Assembly (NCBI GenBank): GCA_038532435.1
Contig: JBCBAP010000049.1
Location: 1 to 26,850, forward strand
From: JBCBAP01 sp038532435
GTDB lineage: Bacteria; Pseudomonadota; Alphaproteobacteria; Rhodobacterales; Rhodobacteraceae
Direction of reading: 5' to 3'
DNA: 26,850 nucleotides
Shown: positions 16,534 to 24,170 of the stretch, one piece after another
How positions within the stretch are numbered: position 1 is the first letter of the stretch
How the letters are laid out: the number at the start of each line of letters is the position of its first letter
The notes under the pieces: generated by a model
Seen by the model: the letters and a program-made list of their open reading frames with translations, nothing else
Databases searched by the model: none
Told to the model about the DNA's origin: nothing
Made by a program: the position numbers and the translations under genes

Positions 16534-18404
16534 CACACGCCCTTCCGCTGCCGGACCCGCGCGCTCTCAACCTCCGCATGGGCGGCGCGAACCTTTTCGC
16601 TGTCGGAGATCTGGGGCGTGCCCACCTCCCACCAAGTGTGACCTTCCGTGGTCCAGCCCTCGTATGCGTCCACCTTCATGACGATGACGGAAGTCCGCCC
16701 CGCACCCTTCGCCCGCTGGAACGCCTCGCCAAGCTCGGCAGGGTTCTCGACCGTTTCCGCAATCGCGCCCATGGAGCGGGCATGCGCCTCGAAATCCACG
16801 TCGACAACTTCCGGGACCGTGGGGCAATCGGCGAAGAGGTTGTTGAAGCTCTCGTTGCCCGTGTTGTTCTGGAGCTTGTTGATGACCGCGAAGCCGCCAT
16901 TGTCGAGTACGACGACAATCATCTTTTTCTGTGTGAGAACAGAGGAGTAGATGTCTGAATTCATCAATAGGTACGACCCGTCACCAACGAAGACGATGGT
17001 GTCCTGATCCGGTTCGACCTCGCTTTGTGCGATCCGGGCGCCCCAGCCGCCGGCGATCTCATAGCCCATGCAGGAGAAGCCGAACTCCACGTCCACCGTC
17101 CCCACATCGAGCGTGCGCCAGTTCGCTGTGACCTCGGCCGGTAGACCGCCCGCGGCCGCGACGACCCGGTCCCGGGTTCCGCAGAGAGCATTCACCGCAC
17201 CGATGGCCTGGGCGTAGGAGTTCGGGCCGTTCCCAGCTCTCGTGTTGCCCTCAACATAGGCGTCCCACTTCCGGCGCTCCGACTGCGCGCCTTCGGTCCA
17301 CGCCGCTGGCGCGCGGTAGCCGCCGAGCGCCGCGCCGAGGGCAAGCAGCCCCTCCCGCGCGTCGCCGACCACCGGCAGGCTGCGGTGCTTGCCCGCGTCA
17401 TGGCGGGCCGCATTCAGGGAGATGATCTGGGCATCCTGCGCGAACGCAGTCCAGGATCCGGTCGTGAAATCCTGCAGCCGACACCCGATGGACAGGATCA
17501 CGTCCGCCCGCTCTGCCAGATGGTTCGCGCTGTTCGAGCCTGTGACGCCGACGGGCCCGATGTTGAGCGGGTGGGTGGCGACGAGGTTAGCCCGTCCCGC
17601 AATCGTCTCGATGATCGGAATGTTGTGCGCCTCGGCGAACTCGGTGAGCTCTGCGACGGCGCGGGAATACTGCACGCCGCCGCCTGCGATGATGACAGGA
17701 CGTTCCGCCTGCCTCAGGCACGTCACGGCATCCGTGATCTCCGCCGCATCCGGTGTCTGCCTGCGGATCCGGTGGGTCGTCTCGGTAAAGAAGCTCTCCG
17801 GATAGTCGTATGTCCAGCCCTGAACATCCTGGGGCAGACCGATGAAGGCAGGACCGCAATCAGCGGGGTCCAGCAGGGTCGCGAGTGCAGCGGGTAAGGA
17901 TTGGATGATCTGGGCGGGGTGCGTGATCCGGTCCCAATACCGGCTGACCGCCCTGAAGGCGTCGTTGACCCCGAATGTCGGATTTCCGAAATGTTCAAGC
18001 TGTTGCAAGACCGGGTCGGGCAGGCGGGTCAGAAACGCATCCCCGCACAGCATGAGAAGAGGCAACCGGTTGGCATGGGCGAGCGCTGCGGAGGTGAGCA
18101 GATTCGCCGTTCCCGGCCCGGCGGAGGCGGTGCAGAACATGAAGCGCTGCCGCAGATGATACTTCGCATATCCCGCGGCCGCGAAGCCCATGCTCTGCTC
18201 GTTCTGCCCGCGATAGAGGGGGAAGATGTCGCGCACCGGATAGAGCGCCTCCCCCAGGCAAGTCACGTTGCCGTGGCCGAAAATTCCGAAACCGCCCCCG
18301 CACACGCGAACCCGCGCACCATCGATTTCGATGAACTGGCTGGCCAGATAGCGCACGATGGCCTGTGCCGTTGTCAGGCGAATGGTCGGGGTGGTCTGGC
18401 TCAC
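16533..18404 (-). CDS. iolD: 3D-(3,5/4)-trihydroxycyclohexane-1,2-dione acylhydrolase
   Basis: A 623-residue thiamine diphosphate enzyme that hydrolyses the cyclic diketone from IolE and opens the inositol ring to 5-deoxyglucuronate. The N-terminal domain has YRGQNEQSMGFAAAGYAK (64-81), with the conserved glutamate E69 that activates the cofactor. The C-terminal domain has GDGSYLLMNSDIYS through DNGG (474-504), the diphosphate/magnesium motif. The length is usual for IolD. The start is GTG at 18404 with GGAGG five bases before it. It is the first gene of the minus-strand operon. Its first 300 codons lie inside the 1141-bp tandem duplication, so an identical but truncated second copy lies upstream. 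This outer copy is complete and should be functional. Confidence 0.95.
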   Translation of the reverse strand: MSQTTPTIRLTTAQAIVRYLASQFIEIDGARVRVCGGGFGIFGHGNVTCLGEALYPVRDIFPLYRGQNEQSMGFAAAGYAKYHLRQRFMFCTASAGPGTANLLTSAALAHANRLPLLMLCGDAFLTRLPDPVLQQLEHFGNPTFGVNDAFRAVSRYWDRITHPAQIIQSLPAALATLLDPADCGPAFIGLPQDVQGWTYDYPESFFTETTHRIRRQTPDAAEITDAVTCLRQAERPVIIAGGGVQYSRAVAELTEFAEAHNIPIIETIAGRANLVATHPLNIGPVGVTGSNSANHLAERADVILSIGCRLQDFTTGSWTAFAQDAQIISLNAARHDAGKHRSLPVVGDAREGLLALGAALGGYRAPAAWTEGAQSERRKWDAYVEGNTRAGNGPNSYAQAIGAVNALCGTRDRVVAAAGGLPAEVTANWRTLDVGTVDVEFGFSCMGYEIAGGWGARIAQSEVEPDQDTIVFVGDGSYLLMNSDIYSSVLTQKKMIVVVLDNGGFAVINKLQNNTGNESFNNLFADCPTVPEVVDVDFEAHARSMGAIAETVENPAELGEAFQRAKGAGRTSVIVMKVDAYEGWTTEGHTWWEVGTPQISDSEKVRAAHAEVESARVRQRKGV

Positions 18405-18451
18405 GTTATCCTCCCGCCGAGCGCAAACTTATCTGTCGTGGTCGATTGTTG

Positions 18452-18500
18452 TTGACCATCCTATGGGCAAGACGATACCCATTTTGCAACCGGTTGCAAA
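18452..18500. promoter_or_regulatory. candidate divergent promoters for iolD and the dehydrogenase remnant (copy 1)
   Basis: On the plus strand TTGACC (18452-18457) and GATACC (18474-18479) are separated by 16 bp, which would start transcription inside the operator palindrome. On the minus strand TTGCAA (18494-18499) and TATCGT (18472-18477) are separated by 16 bp, with the -35 box inside the palindrome. A repressor bound to the palindrome would block both. The boxes are weak matches chosen by eye, but the geometry is consistent. Confidence 0.35.
18483..18500. promoter_or_regulatory. LacI-type operator palindrome (copy 1)
   Basis: TTTGCAACCGGTTGCAAA is a perfect 18-bp palindrome with the central CG typical of LacI/GalR-family operators. 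It lies in the iolD/dehydrogenase divergent region. The same 18 bases occur at 19624-19641 (duplicated copy) and at 24064-24081 beside the LacI-family gene, which makes that protein the probable ligand. Confidence 0.85.
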
Positions 18501-18523
18501 GAGTTTTTCGTGAAGGGGACCAT

Positions 18524-18946
18524 ATGCCGGAGATCGGGATCGGACTCGTCGGAGGAGGGTACATGGGCAAGGCCCATGCGGTGGCCATGGCCGCCGTGGG
18601 GGGCGTGTTCGACACGCCGCTGCGCCCGCGTCTGGAGATGGTGTGCGCCCGCTCTGCCAGATGGTTCGCGCTGTTCGAGCCTGTGACGCCGACGGGCCCG
18701 ATGTTGAGCGGGTGGGTGGCGACGAGGTTAGCCCGTCCCGCAATCGTCTCGATGATCGGAATGTTGTGCGCCTCGGCGAACTCGGTGAGCTCTGCGACGG
18801 CGCGGGAATACTGCACGCCGCCGCCTGCGATGATGACAGGACGTTCCGCCTGCCTCAGGCACGTCACGGCATCCGTGATCTCCGCCGCATCCGGTGTCTG
18901 CCTGCGGATCCGGTGGGTCGTCTCGGTAAAGAAGCTCTCCGGATAG
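18524..18946 (+). pseudogene. truncated dehydrogenase gene fused to antisense iolD sequence
   Basis: The first 42 codons are identical to the intact Gfo/Idh/MocA gene at 19665, with the same ribosome site (AAGGGG) and start. At the duplication junction the frame passes into the reverse strand of iolD, where 98 unrelated codons follow before a stop. The 140-residue product would contain only the first beta-alpha of the NAD-binding fold (GLVGGGYMG) and cannot be an enzyme. It is probably transcribed from promoter copy 1. Confidence 0.9.
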
Positions 18947-19592
18947 TCGTATGTCCAGCCCTGAACATCCTGGGGCAGACCGATGAAGGCAGGACCGCAA
19001 TCAGCGGGGTCCAGCAGGGTCGCGAGTGCAGCGGGTAAGGATTGGATGATCTGGGCGGGGTGCGTGATCCGGTCCCAATACCGGCTGACCGCCCTGAAGG
19101 CGTCGTTGACCCCGAATGTCGGATTTCCGAAATGTTCAAGCTGTTGCAAGACCGGGTCGGGCAGGCGGGTCAGAAACGCATCCCCGCACAGCATGAGAAG
19201 AGGCAACCGGTTGGCATGGGCGAGCGCTGCGGAGGTGAGCAGATTCGCCGTTCCCGGCCCGGCGGAGGCGGTGCAGAACATGAAGCGCTGCCGCAGATGA
19301 TACTTCGCATATCCCGCGGCCGCGAAGCCCATGCTCTGCTCGTTCTGCCCGCGATAGAGGGGGAAGATGTCGCGCACCGGATAGAGCGCCTCCCCCAGGC
19401 AAGTCACGTTGCCGTGGCCGAAAATTCCGAAACCGCCCCCGCACACGCGAACCCGCGCACCATCGATTTCGATGAACTGGCTGGCCAGATAGCGCACGAT
19501 GGCCTGTGCCGTTGTCAGGCGAATGGTCGGGGTGGTCTGGCTCACGTTATCCTCCCGCCGAGCGCAAACTTATCTGTCGTGGTCGATTGTTG

Positions 19593-19641
19593 TTGACCAT
19601 CCTATGGGCAAGACGATACCCATTTTGCAACCGGTTGCAAA
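19593..19641. promoter_or_regulatory. divergent promoter region (copy 2) for the intact dehydrogenase-iolE genes
   Basis: The same candidate boxes as in copy 1 appear here: TTGACC at 19593-19598 and GATACC at 19615-19620 on the plus strand, with a minus-strand pair overlapping the palindrome. This copy drives the intact dehydrogenase and iolE genes to the right and the truncated iolD to the left. It faces the plus-strand promoter of copy 1 across about 1.1 kb. Confidence 0.35.
19624..19641. promoter_or_regulatory. LacI-type operator palindrome (copy 2)
   Basis: The 18-bp palindrome TTTGCAACCGGTTGCAAA ends 23 bases before the ATG of the intact dehydrogenase gene. It is identical to the sites at 18483 and 24064. 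Two such sites 1141 bp apart could in principle allow looping by a tetrameric LacI-type repressor, but that is speculation. Confidence 0.85.
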
Positions 19642-19664
19642 GAGTTTTTCGTGAAGGGGACCAT

Positions 19665-20768
19665 ATGCCGGAGATCGGGATCGGACTCGTCGGAGGAGGG
19701 TACATGGGCAAGGCCCATGCGGTGGCCATGGCCGCCGTGGGGGGCGTGTTCGACACGCCGCTGCGCCCGCGTCTGGAGATGGTGTGCGCCTCCTCCGCTG
19801 CGTCCGGTGCCCGCTATCGCAGCGCCTTCGGCTTTTCCCGGGCTGCGACGGACTGGCGGCAGCTGGTGTCCGATCCGCAGGTCGACGCGATCGTCATCGC
19901 TTCCCCGCAGGAGACCCACCGCGCTATCGCAGAGGCAGCGTTCGCGCTGGGAAAGCCCGTCTTCTGCGAAAAACCCCTCGGTGCAACGCTTGCCGATGCG
20001 GAGGCGATGGTCGCCGCGGCGGAGGCTGCGGGCGTCGCCAATATGATCGGGTTCAACTATGTCCGCACCCCCGCCACTCGCTTCGCCCGGGATCTCGTGG
20101 TCGAGGGGCGCATCGGCGAGGTGACGTGGTTCCGGGGTGAGCATACGGAAGACTTCTACGCGGACCCTGCCGCCGCAGCTTCCTGGCGGACGGAGGGTCG
20201 TCCGAACGGGACAATGGGTGATCTTTCGCCTCATATGATCAACTGCGCTCGCGCGATCATGGGGCCGATCACTGAGGTGATGGCGGAGATCGAAACAGTA
20301 CATGGTGAGCGCGGCGGCGTTCCCGTCACCAATGACGATCAGGCGCAGATGATGTGCCGTTTCGCCTCCGGCGCACAGGGGCATCTTTTCTTCAGCCGCA
20401 TCGCGACCGGGCGGAAGATGGGTTACGTCTATGAGATCCACGGGACGAAGGGCGCGATCCGCTTCGATCAGGAGGATCAGAATGCCCTTTGGCTCTACAC
20501 CGCCGAGGGGCCGGAGGCGGAGCGGGGCTTTCGCAAGATACTGACCGGCCCGGCGCATCCTGATTATGAGCCGTTCTGCCTCGGCCCCGGTCACGGCACC
20601 GGTTATCAGGATCAGATCATCATCGAGGCCCGGGATTTTCTCAACGCTATCCATAGCGGAGATGCGGTCTGGCCGACATTTGCTGAAGGGCTTGCGGTGC
20701 ATCGGGTGATCGACGCGGCCTGGACCTCCCACGATACGAAACGCTGGCACCCGGTTGTCGGAACCTGA
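19665..20768 (+). CDS. Gfo/Idh/MocA family oxidoreductase, probable inositol-type dehydrogenase
   Basis: A 367-residue NAD(P)-dependent oxidoreductase and the first gene of the plus-strand inositol group. The Rossmann motif GLVGGGYMG is at 7-15, IASPQETH at 78-85, the catalytic CEKP at 101-104 (K103), and GDLSPHMIN (185-193) supplies the active-site aspartate and histidine. Its position directly before iolE suggests that it oxidises an inositol stereoisomer (for example scyllo- or D-chiro-inositol) or a related cyclitol or sugar. The substrate is inference. The ATG at 19665 has AAGGGG before it; earlier in-frame codons would run through the operator. Its 5' 42 codons lie in the tandem duplication. 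iolE starts 13 bp after its stop. Confidence 0.85.
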   Translation: MPEIGIGLVGGGYMGKAHAVAMAAVGGVFDTPLRPRLEMVCASSAASGARYRSAFGFSRAATDWRQLVSDPQVDAIVIASPQETHRAIAEAAFALGKPVFCEKPLGATLADAEAMVAAAEAAGVANMIGFNYVRTPATRFARDLVVEGRIGEVTWFRGEHTEDFYADPAAAASWRTEGRPNGTMGDLSPHMINCARAIMGPITEVMAEIETVHGERGGVPVTNDDQAQMMCRFASGAQGHLFFSRIATGRKMGYVYEIHGTKGAIRFDQEDQNALWLYTAEGPEAERGFRKILTGPAHPDYEPFCLGPGHGTGYQDQIIIEARDFLNAIHSGDAVWPTFAEGLAVHRVIDAAWTSHDTKRWHPVVGT

Positions 20769-20781
20769 AGGGGACACAGAC

Positions 20782-21672
20782 ATGACCATCCGCATTGGCA
20801 ACGCCCCGTGCTCCTGGGGCGTGGAGTTCGCCAACGATCCCCGCAACCCGCCCTGGCGGCAGGTGCTTCGGGAAAACGCCGAAGCCGGGTACCGGGGTAT
20901 CGAGCTCGGACCTGTCGGGTTCATGCCTGAGGATCCGGCGCTGTTGGGGGATGCGCTCGCGGAACATGACCTTGAGTTGATCGGCGGTGTGGTGTTCCGG
21001 CCCTTTCACGATCCCGATGCCTGGGACGACGTGCTCGACGGATCGGTGCGGACCTGCAAGGCGCTCGTCGCGCACGGGGCGCAGCACCTCGTGCTGATCG
21101 ATTCCATCTCGCCGCGGAGGGCCCCGACCGCGGGGCGGGTGTCAGAGGCGGAACAGATGGATGCGGCTGAGTGGGCTGCGTACCGGGACCGCATCGCGCA
21201 GGTTGCCCGCATGGGGGCAGAGGATTACGGCCTCACGGTCGGCATCCATGCGCATGCGGCAGGCTTCATCGACTTTGAGCCCGAGCTGGAACGTCTTCTC
21301 GACGAGATCGACGAGAAGATCCTCAAGATCTGTTTCGACACCGGCCACCATTCCTATGCAGGGTTTGATCCCGTTGCCTTCATGAAGCGTTACATGGATC
21401 GCATAAGCTACATGCACTTCAAGGACATAGATCCTAAAGTTAAGGCTGATGTGATCGCCAGGCGAACCGGATTTTACGACGCATGCGCTCAGGGGATCTT
21501 CTGCAACCTGGGCGACGGGGATGTGGACTTCCCGAACGTGCGGCAGGTGCTCCTCGACGCAGCGTTCGAGGGCTGGTGCACCGTGGAGCAGGATTGCGAT
21601 CCCGCGGGTGATACGTCGCCGGTCGACGATGCCCGGCTCAACCGCGGCTATCTGCACTCAATTGGCTTCTGA
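20782..21672 (+). CDS. iolE: myo-inosose-2 dehydratase
   Basis: A 296-residue TIM-barrel enzyme of the AP-endonuclease 2/xylose isomerase-like family. It removes water from 2-keto-myo-inositol to give the cyclic diketone used by IolD. It begins IRIGNAPCSWGVEFANDP, the standard IolE opening. It also has GYRGIELGPVGFMP near residue 35-50, VGIHAHAAGFID (about 153-164), CFDTGHHSYAG (about 184-194) and SYMHFKDID, which supply the metal ligands, with VEQDCDP near the end. The length is as expected. The start at 20782 has AAGGGG before it. It is packed between two dehydrogenase genes (13 bp before, 10 bp after), indicating a three-gene operon divergent from iolD. Confidence 0.95.
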   Translation: MTIRIGNAPCSWGVEFANDPRNPPWRQVLRENAEAGYRGIELGPVGFMPEDPALLGDALAEHDLELIGGVVFRPFHDPDAWDDVLDGSVRTCKALVAHGAQHLVLIDSISPRRAPTAGRVSEAEQMDAAEWAAYRDRIAQVARMGAEDYGLTVGIHAHAAGFIDFEPELERLLDEIDEKILKICFDTGHHSYAGFDPVAFMKRYMDRISYMHFKDIDPKVKADVIARRTGFYDACAQGIFCNLGDGDVDFPNVRQVLLDAAFEGWCTVEQDCDPAGDTSPVDDARLNRGYLHSIGF

Positions 21673-21682
21673 GGAGGGTCCC

Positions 21683-22840
21683 ATGGCACGTCTCAACTGG
21701 GGAATGGTCGGCGGAGGTGAGGGCAGTCAGATCGGCCCAGCGCATCGGCTTGGGGCCGGGCTTGATGGAGAATTTACGTTTGTTGCCGGGGCTTTGGATC
21801 ATAATCCTGAGGCTGGGCGTGCCTACGCGCAGCGCCTCGGTGTGGCCGCGGACCGCGCCTACGGCAGCTGGCAGGAGATGCTGGAGGGCGAGCGCGCCCG
21901 TCCCGACCGCATCGACCTTGTGACCGTTGCGACACCCAACGCAACGCATTTCGAGATCACCAAAGCCTTCCTCGAGGCCGGGTTCCACGTCCTGTGCGAA
22001 AAACCGATGACCATGACAGTTGAGGAAGGCGAGGAGATCGTGCGCCTCACCGAGATGACGGGCAAGATCTGTGCGGTGAACTACGGCTACACCGGCTATG
22101 CGCTGGTGCGCCACATGCGGGCCATGGTGGCGCGGGGCGATCTGGGAAAGGTGCGCGTGGTCGTGGCGGAATTCGCTCATGGTCACCATGGTGACGCTGC
22201 CGACATGGACAATCCCCGCGTCCGCTGGCGCTATGACCCGGCGCAGGCGGGGGTGTCCGCCCAGTTCGCCGACTGCGGAATTCACGCGATGCATATGGCG
22301 AGTTTTGTTGCAGGGCAGGAAGTTACACGCCTTTCTGCAGACTTCGCATCGACCGTAGAGGGGCGCGTGCTCGAAGATGATGCCATGGTCAATTTCCGCA
22401 TGGATGGCGGGACCGTGGGCCGGCTCTGGACCTCATCCGTAGCTGTGGGGCGGATGCACGGCCTCACGCTGCAGGTCTTCGGGGAGAAAGGCGGACTGCG
22501 GTGGGCGCAGGAGCAGCCCAACCAGCTGATCTGGACGCCCACGGGCGGCCGCAACCAGGTCATCGAGCGCGGCGAGGGCGGGCTGTCGCCGGAAGCGGAC
22601 CGCGCCTCCCGGGTGACGATCGGGCATGCCGAGGGGATGCCGCTTGCCTTCGCGAACATCTACAGCGATCTCGCCGAGGCAATTCGCGCGGCGAAGGAGC
22701 GGCGCACGGCGGATCCGGCCGCGCTCCACTACCCAAGAGCGGCTGATGGATTGAGGTCCATGGCGGCGGTGCATGCCTGTGTCGCGTCGGCCAAGGATGA
22801 CGGCGCGTGGGTGGATGCACGACCGCCGATGTTTCAGTAG
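21683..22840 (+). CDS. Gfo/Idh/MocA family oxidoreductase
   Basis: A 385-residue dehydrogenase, the third member of this family in the cluster. The N-terminus MARLNWGMVGGGEGSQIGPAH has the glycine-rich NAD-binding loop but with an insertion (GGGEGSQIG) that sets it apart from the other two. TVATPNATH (81-89), CEKP (105-108, K107) and FADCGIHAMHM (195-205, D197/H201) complete the active site. Its context suggests oxidation or reduction of an inositol isomer or of a keto-inositol, perhaps scyllo-inositol; the substrate is not determinable here. The ATG at 21683 follows GAGGAGGG, 10 bp after iolE. It ends tail-to-tail with the LacI regulator, with a 140-bp gap that contains no convincing terminator. 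Confidence 0.85.
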   Translation: MARLNWGMVGGGEGSQIGPAHRLGAGLDGEFTFVAGALDHNPEAGRAYAQRLGVAADRAYGSWQEMLEGERARPDRIDLVTVATPNATHFEITKAFLEAGFHVLCEKPMTMTVEEGEEIVRLTEMTGKICAVNYGYTGYALVRHMRAMVARGDLGKVRVVVAEFAHGHHGDAADMDNPRVRWRYDPAQAGVSAQFADCGIHAMHMASFVAGQEVTRLSADFASTVEGRVLEDDAMVNFRMDGGTVGRLWTSSVAVGRMHGLTLQVFGEKGGLRWAQEQPNQLIWTPTGGRNQVIERGEGGLSPEADRASRVTIGHAEGMPLAFANIYSDLAEAIRAAKERRTADPAALHYPRAADGLRSMAAVHACVASAKDDGAWVDARPPMFQ

Positions 22841-22980
22841 CTAGGCCGTTGAGGTCGCCCCCCGATCTGCTCTGCGACCCTGTCGAATGCCTGACCGCCC
22901 GACGGTCCTGCTTGAGGCCTATGTTCGGCGCGCACGCGAAACATGCGACATCCATGTCCAGCGACGGCTGGGAAGGGCTG

Positions 22981-23979
22981 TCAGAGGGGCGCGCGCAGGG
23001 TGCCCCGTTCGACAATCTGGCAGGGGAATAGCCGTGCCTCCGGGTAGCGGTCAGGATCCTCGAGCATCGCGACGATCAACTCGATACTTGAGGATATGAT
23101 CTGCCGGATGGGCTGGTGGATCGTCGTGAGGTCGATGTTCTGCCACCGCGCCATCTCCATATCGTTGAGCCCGATGATGCCGATGTCATCGGGCACCGAC
23201 AGCCCGGCGGAGGCGATGGCCGACATCACACCGATGGAGAGCACGTCGTCGCCGCAGAAATAGGCGTCCGCGGGGGTATCGCGGAGAAGCCGCGCCATCT
23301 CCTCCCGCCCGGCATCGAAGGAGTAGGCGTTGGCGAAACTGTGCGTCGCGGTGATCCCGCGGCAGTGCGCCACCTCCTCGGCGAAGCCGATGAACCGGTC
23401 CTGGGTTGACGTCGCCTCCTCCGGCCCGCCGAGAAAGGCAAGGCGTGTGTATCCCCGGGCGATCAGCGTGCGCGCAGCCATCCGTCCGCATTCGATATTG
23501 TCGATGCCGACCACGTGGACTTCCGGCGTGGCGGAGTGCTTGCCGAAGGAATGCACAACCGGAACACCCGCCTCCCGAAAGCCGCGGGCAAAGGTCGGGG
23601 GCAGCGTGGAGGACGCGACGATCACCCCGTCCACGGAGTATTGCCGCAGCATGCGCATGGAATTCTCCGGATCTGTTTCGTCGGAGAGGTTGACCAGCAG
23701 CGGCCGCAGCCCCCGATCCTGAAGGCCGCGGGTGAAAAGGTCGAACACCTCCAGAAAGATCGGGTTGTGGAAGTTGTTCGACACCAGCCCGATCAGCTTC
23801 GTCCGTCCGGTCGTCAGGGAGGAGGCGAGAGCGTTGGGTCGGTAGCCGAGTTCGTTCGCCGCCTTCTCCACCTTGCGGCGGGTCTTGAGTGAGACAGACG
23901 CACCCTCGGTGAAGGTGCGGGACACCGCAGACCGGGACACGCCCGCGCGCAAAGCGACCTCTTTCAACGTGACCGGCAT
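22981..23979 (-). CDS. LacI-family transcriptional regulator of the inositol cluster
   Basis: A 332-residue DNA-binding repressor. The N-terminal helix-turn-helix reads VTLKEVALRAGVSRSAVSRTF (3-23), followed by KVEKAANELGYRPNALASSL, the hinge helix whose leucine wedges into the central CG of the operator. Residues from about 60 form a periplasmic-binding-protein-like domain (IGLVSNNFHNPIF and FCGDDVLSIGVMSAI) that would bind the inducer, probably inositol or an early intermediate. The ATG at 23979 has AAGGAGA before it. The gene is divergent from the ABC importer, and a site matching the LacI type lies at 24064-24081, so it probably represses itself, the importer and both iol operons. Confidence 0.9.
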   Translation of the reverse strand: MPVTLKEVALRAGVSRSAVSRTFTEGASVSLKTRRKVEKAANELGYRPNALASSLTTGRTKLIGLVSNNFHNPIFLEVFDLFTRGLQDRGLRPLLVNLSDETDPENSMRMLRQYSVDGVIVASSTLPPTFARGFREAGVPVVHSFGKHSATPEVHVVGIDNIECGRMAARTLIARGYTRLAFLGGPEEATSTQDRFIGFAEEVAHCRGITATHSFANAYSFDAGREEMARLLRDTPADAYFCGDDVLSIGVMSAIASAGLSVPDDIGIIGLNDMEMARWQNIDLTTIHQPIRQIISSSIELIVAMLEDPDRYPEARLFPCQIVERGTLRAPL

Positions 23980-24063
23980 CTGTCTCCTTTGGCTGTCGGG
24001 ACCGTCTGTCACCGGGTCTAGGCCATCATTGTGCCGGTAACCAGCCTAACCGTCCCGACTACG

Positions 24064-24081
24064 TTTGCAACCGGTTGCAAA
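24064..24081. promoter_or_regulatory. LacI-type operator palindrome (importer/regulator region)
   Basis: TTTGCAACCGGTTGCAAA is identical, base for base, to the palindromes at 18483 and 19624. It lies 85 bp before the regulator start on one side and 90 bp before the binding-protein start on the other. This places the importer and the regulator itself in the same regulon as the catabolic genes. No confident -35/-10 pair was recognised here. Confidence 0.85.
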
Positions 24082-24170
24082 ATGAACCGACCTGTGCTTT
24101 CCTCTGACTCGAGAAGCGGGAGAACCGCTCGATCGTGCTGGAGTAGCAATAGTCACCGTGGGAGGAGACG

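Larger units (their letters stand above)
17505..18645. repeat. 1141-bp direct tandem duplication, copy 1
   Basis: This segment holds the first 300 codons of intact iolD, the divergent promoter/operator region, and the first codons of a Gfo/Idh/MocA dehydrogenase gene. It is followed immediately by an identical copy at an offset of 1141 bp. I found no mismatch in the stretches compared line by line. The shared bases CGCC occur at 17505-17508, 18646-18649 and 19787-19790, so the exact breakpoint is uncertain by four bases. Confidence 0.95.
18406..19545 (-). pseudogene. iolD: truncated second copy of iolD
   Basis: Codons 1-300 are identical to intact iolD, including the GTG start and ribosome site. 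At 18646 the frame runs into the reverse strand of the dehydrogenase start and the promoter region, adding 79 unrelated residues before a TAA at 18406-18408. The product would keep the N-terminal thiamine domain and part of the middle domain but lose the cofactor diphosphate motif, so it should be inactive as IolD. Its stop codon ends one base before the GTG of intact iolD, so ribosomes finishing here could re-initiate on the complete gene. That is a chance product of the duplication. Confidence 0.92.
18646..19786. repeat. 1141-bp direct tandem duplication, copy 2
   Basis: This is a perfect-looking second copy of 17505-18645. On its right it joins the intact dehydrogenase gene, so the outer ends of both original genes are undisturbed. 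The junction CGCC microhomology and the absence of any insertion sequence or flanking long repeat suggest a replication-slippage or short-homology event. The identity suggests it is recent, unless it is an assembly artefact. Confidence 0.95.

Noticed and set aside
17505..19786. Insertion sequence or integrative element as the cause of the repeat
   Set aside because: The repeated unit consists only of iolD, promoter and dehydrogenase sequence. There is no transposase, no terminal inverted repeat and no target-site duplication, only 4 bp of microhomology.
22893..22907. GACCG-CCCGA-CGGTC hairpin between the converging third dehydrogenase and regulator genes, considered as a terminator
   Set aside because: Only five base pairs and no T-run; this much pairing is expected by chance in DNA of this GC content.
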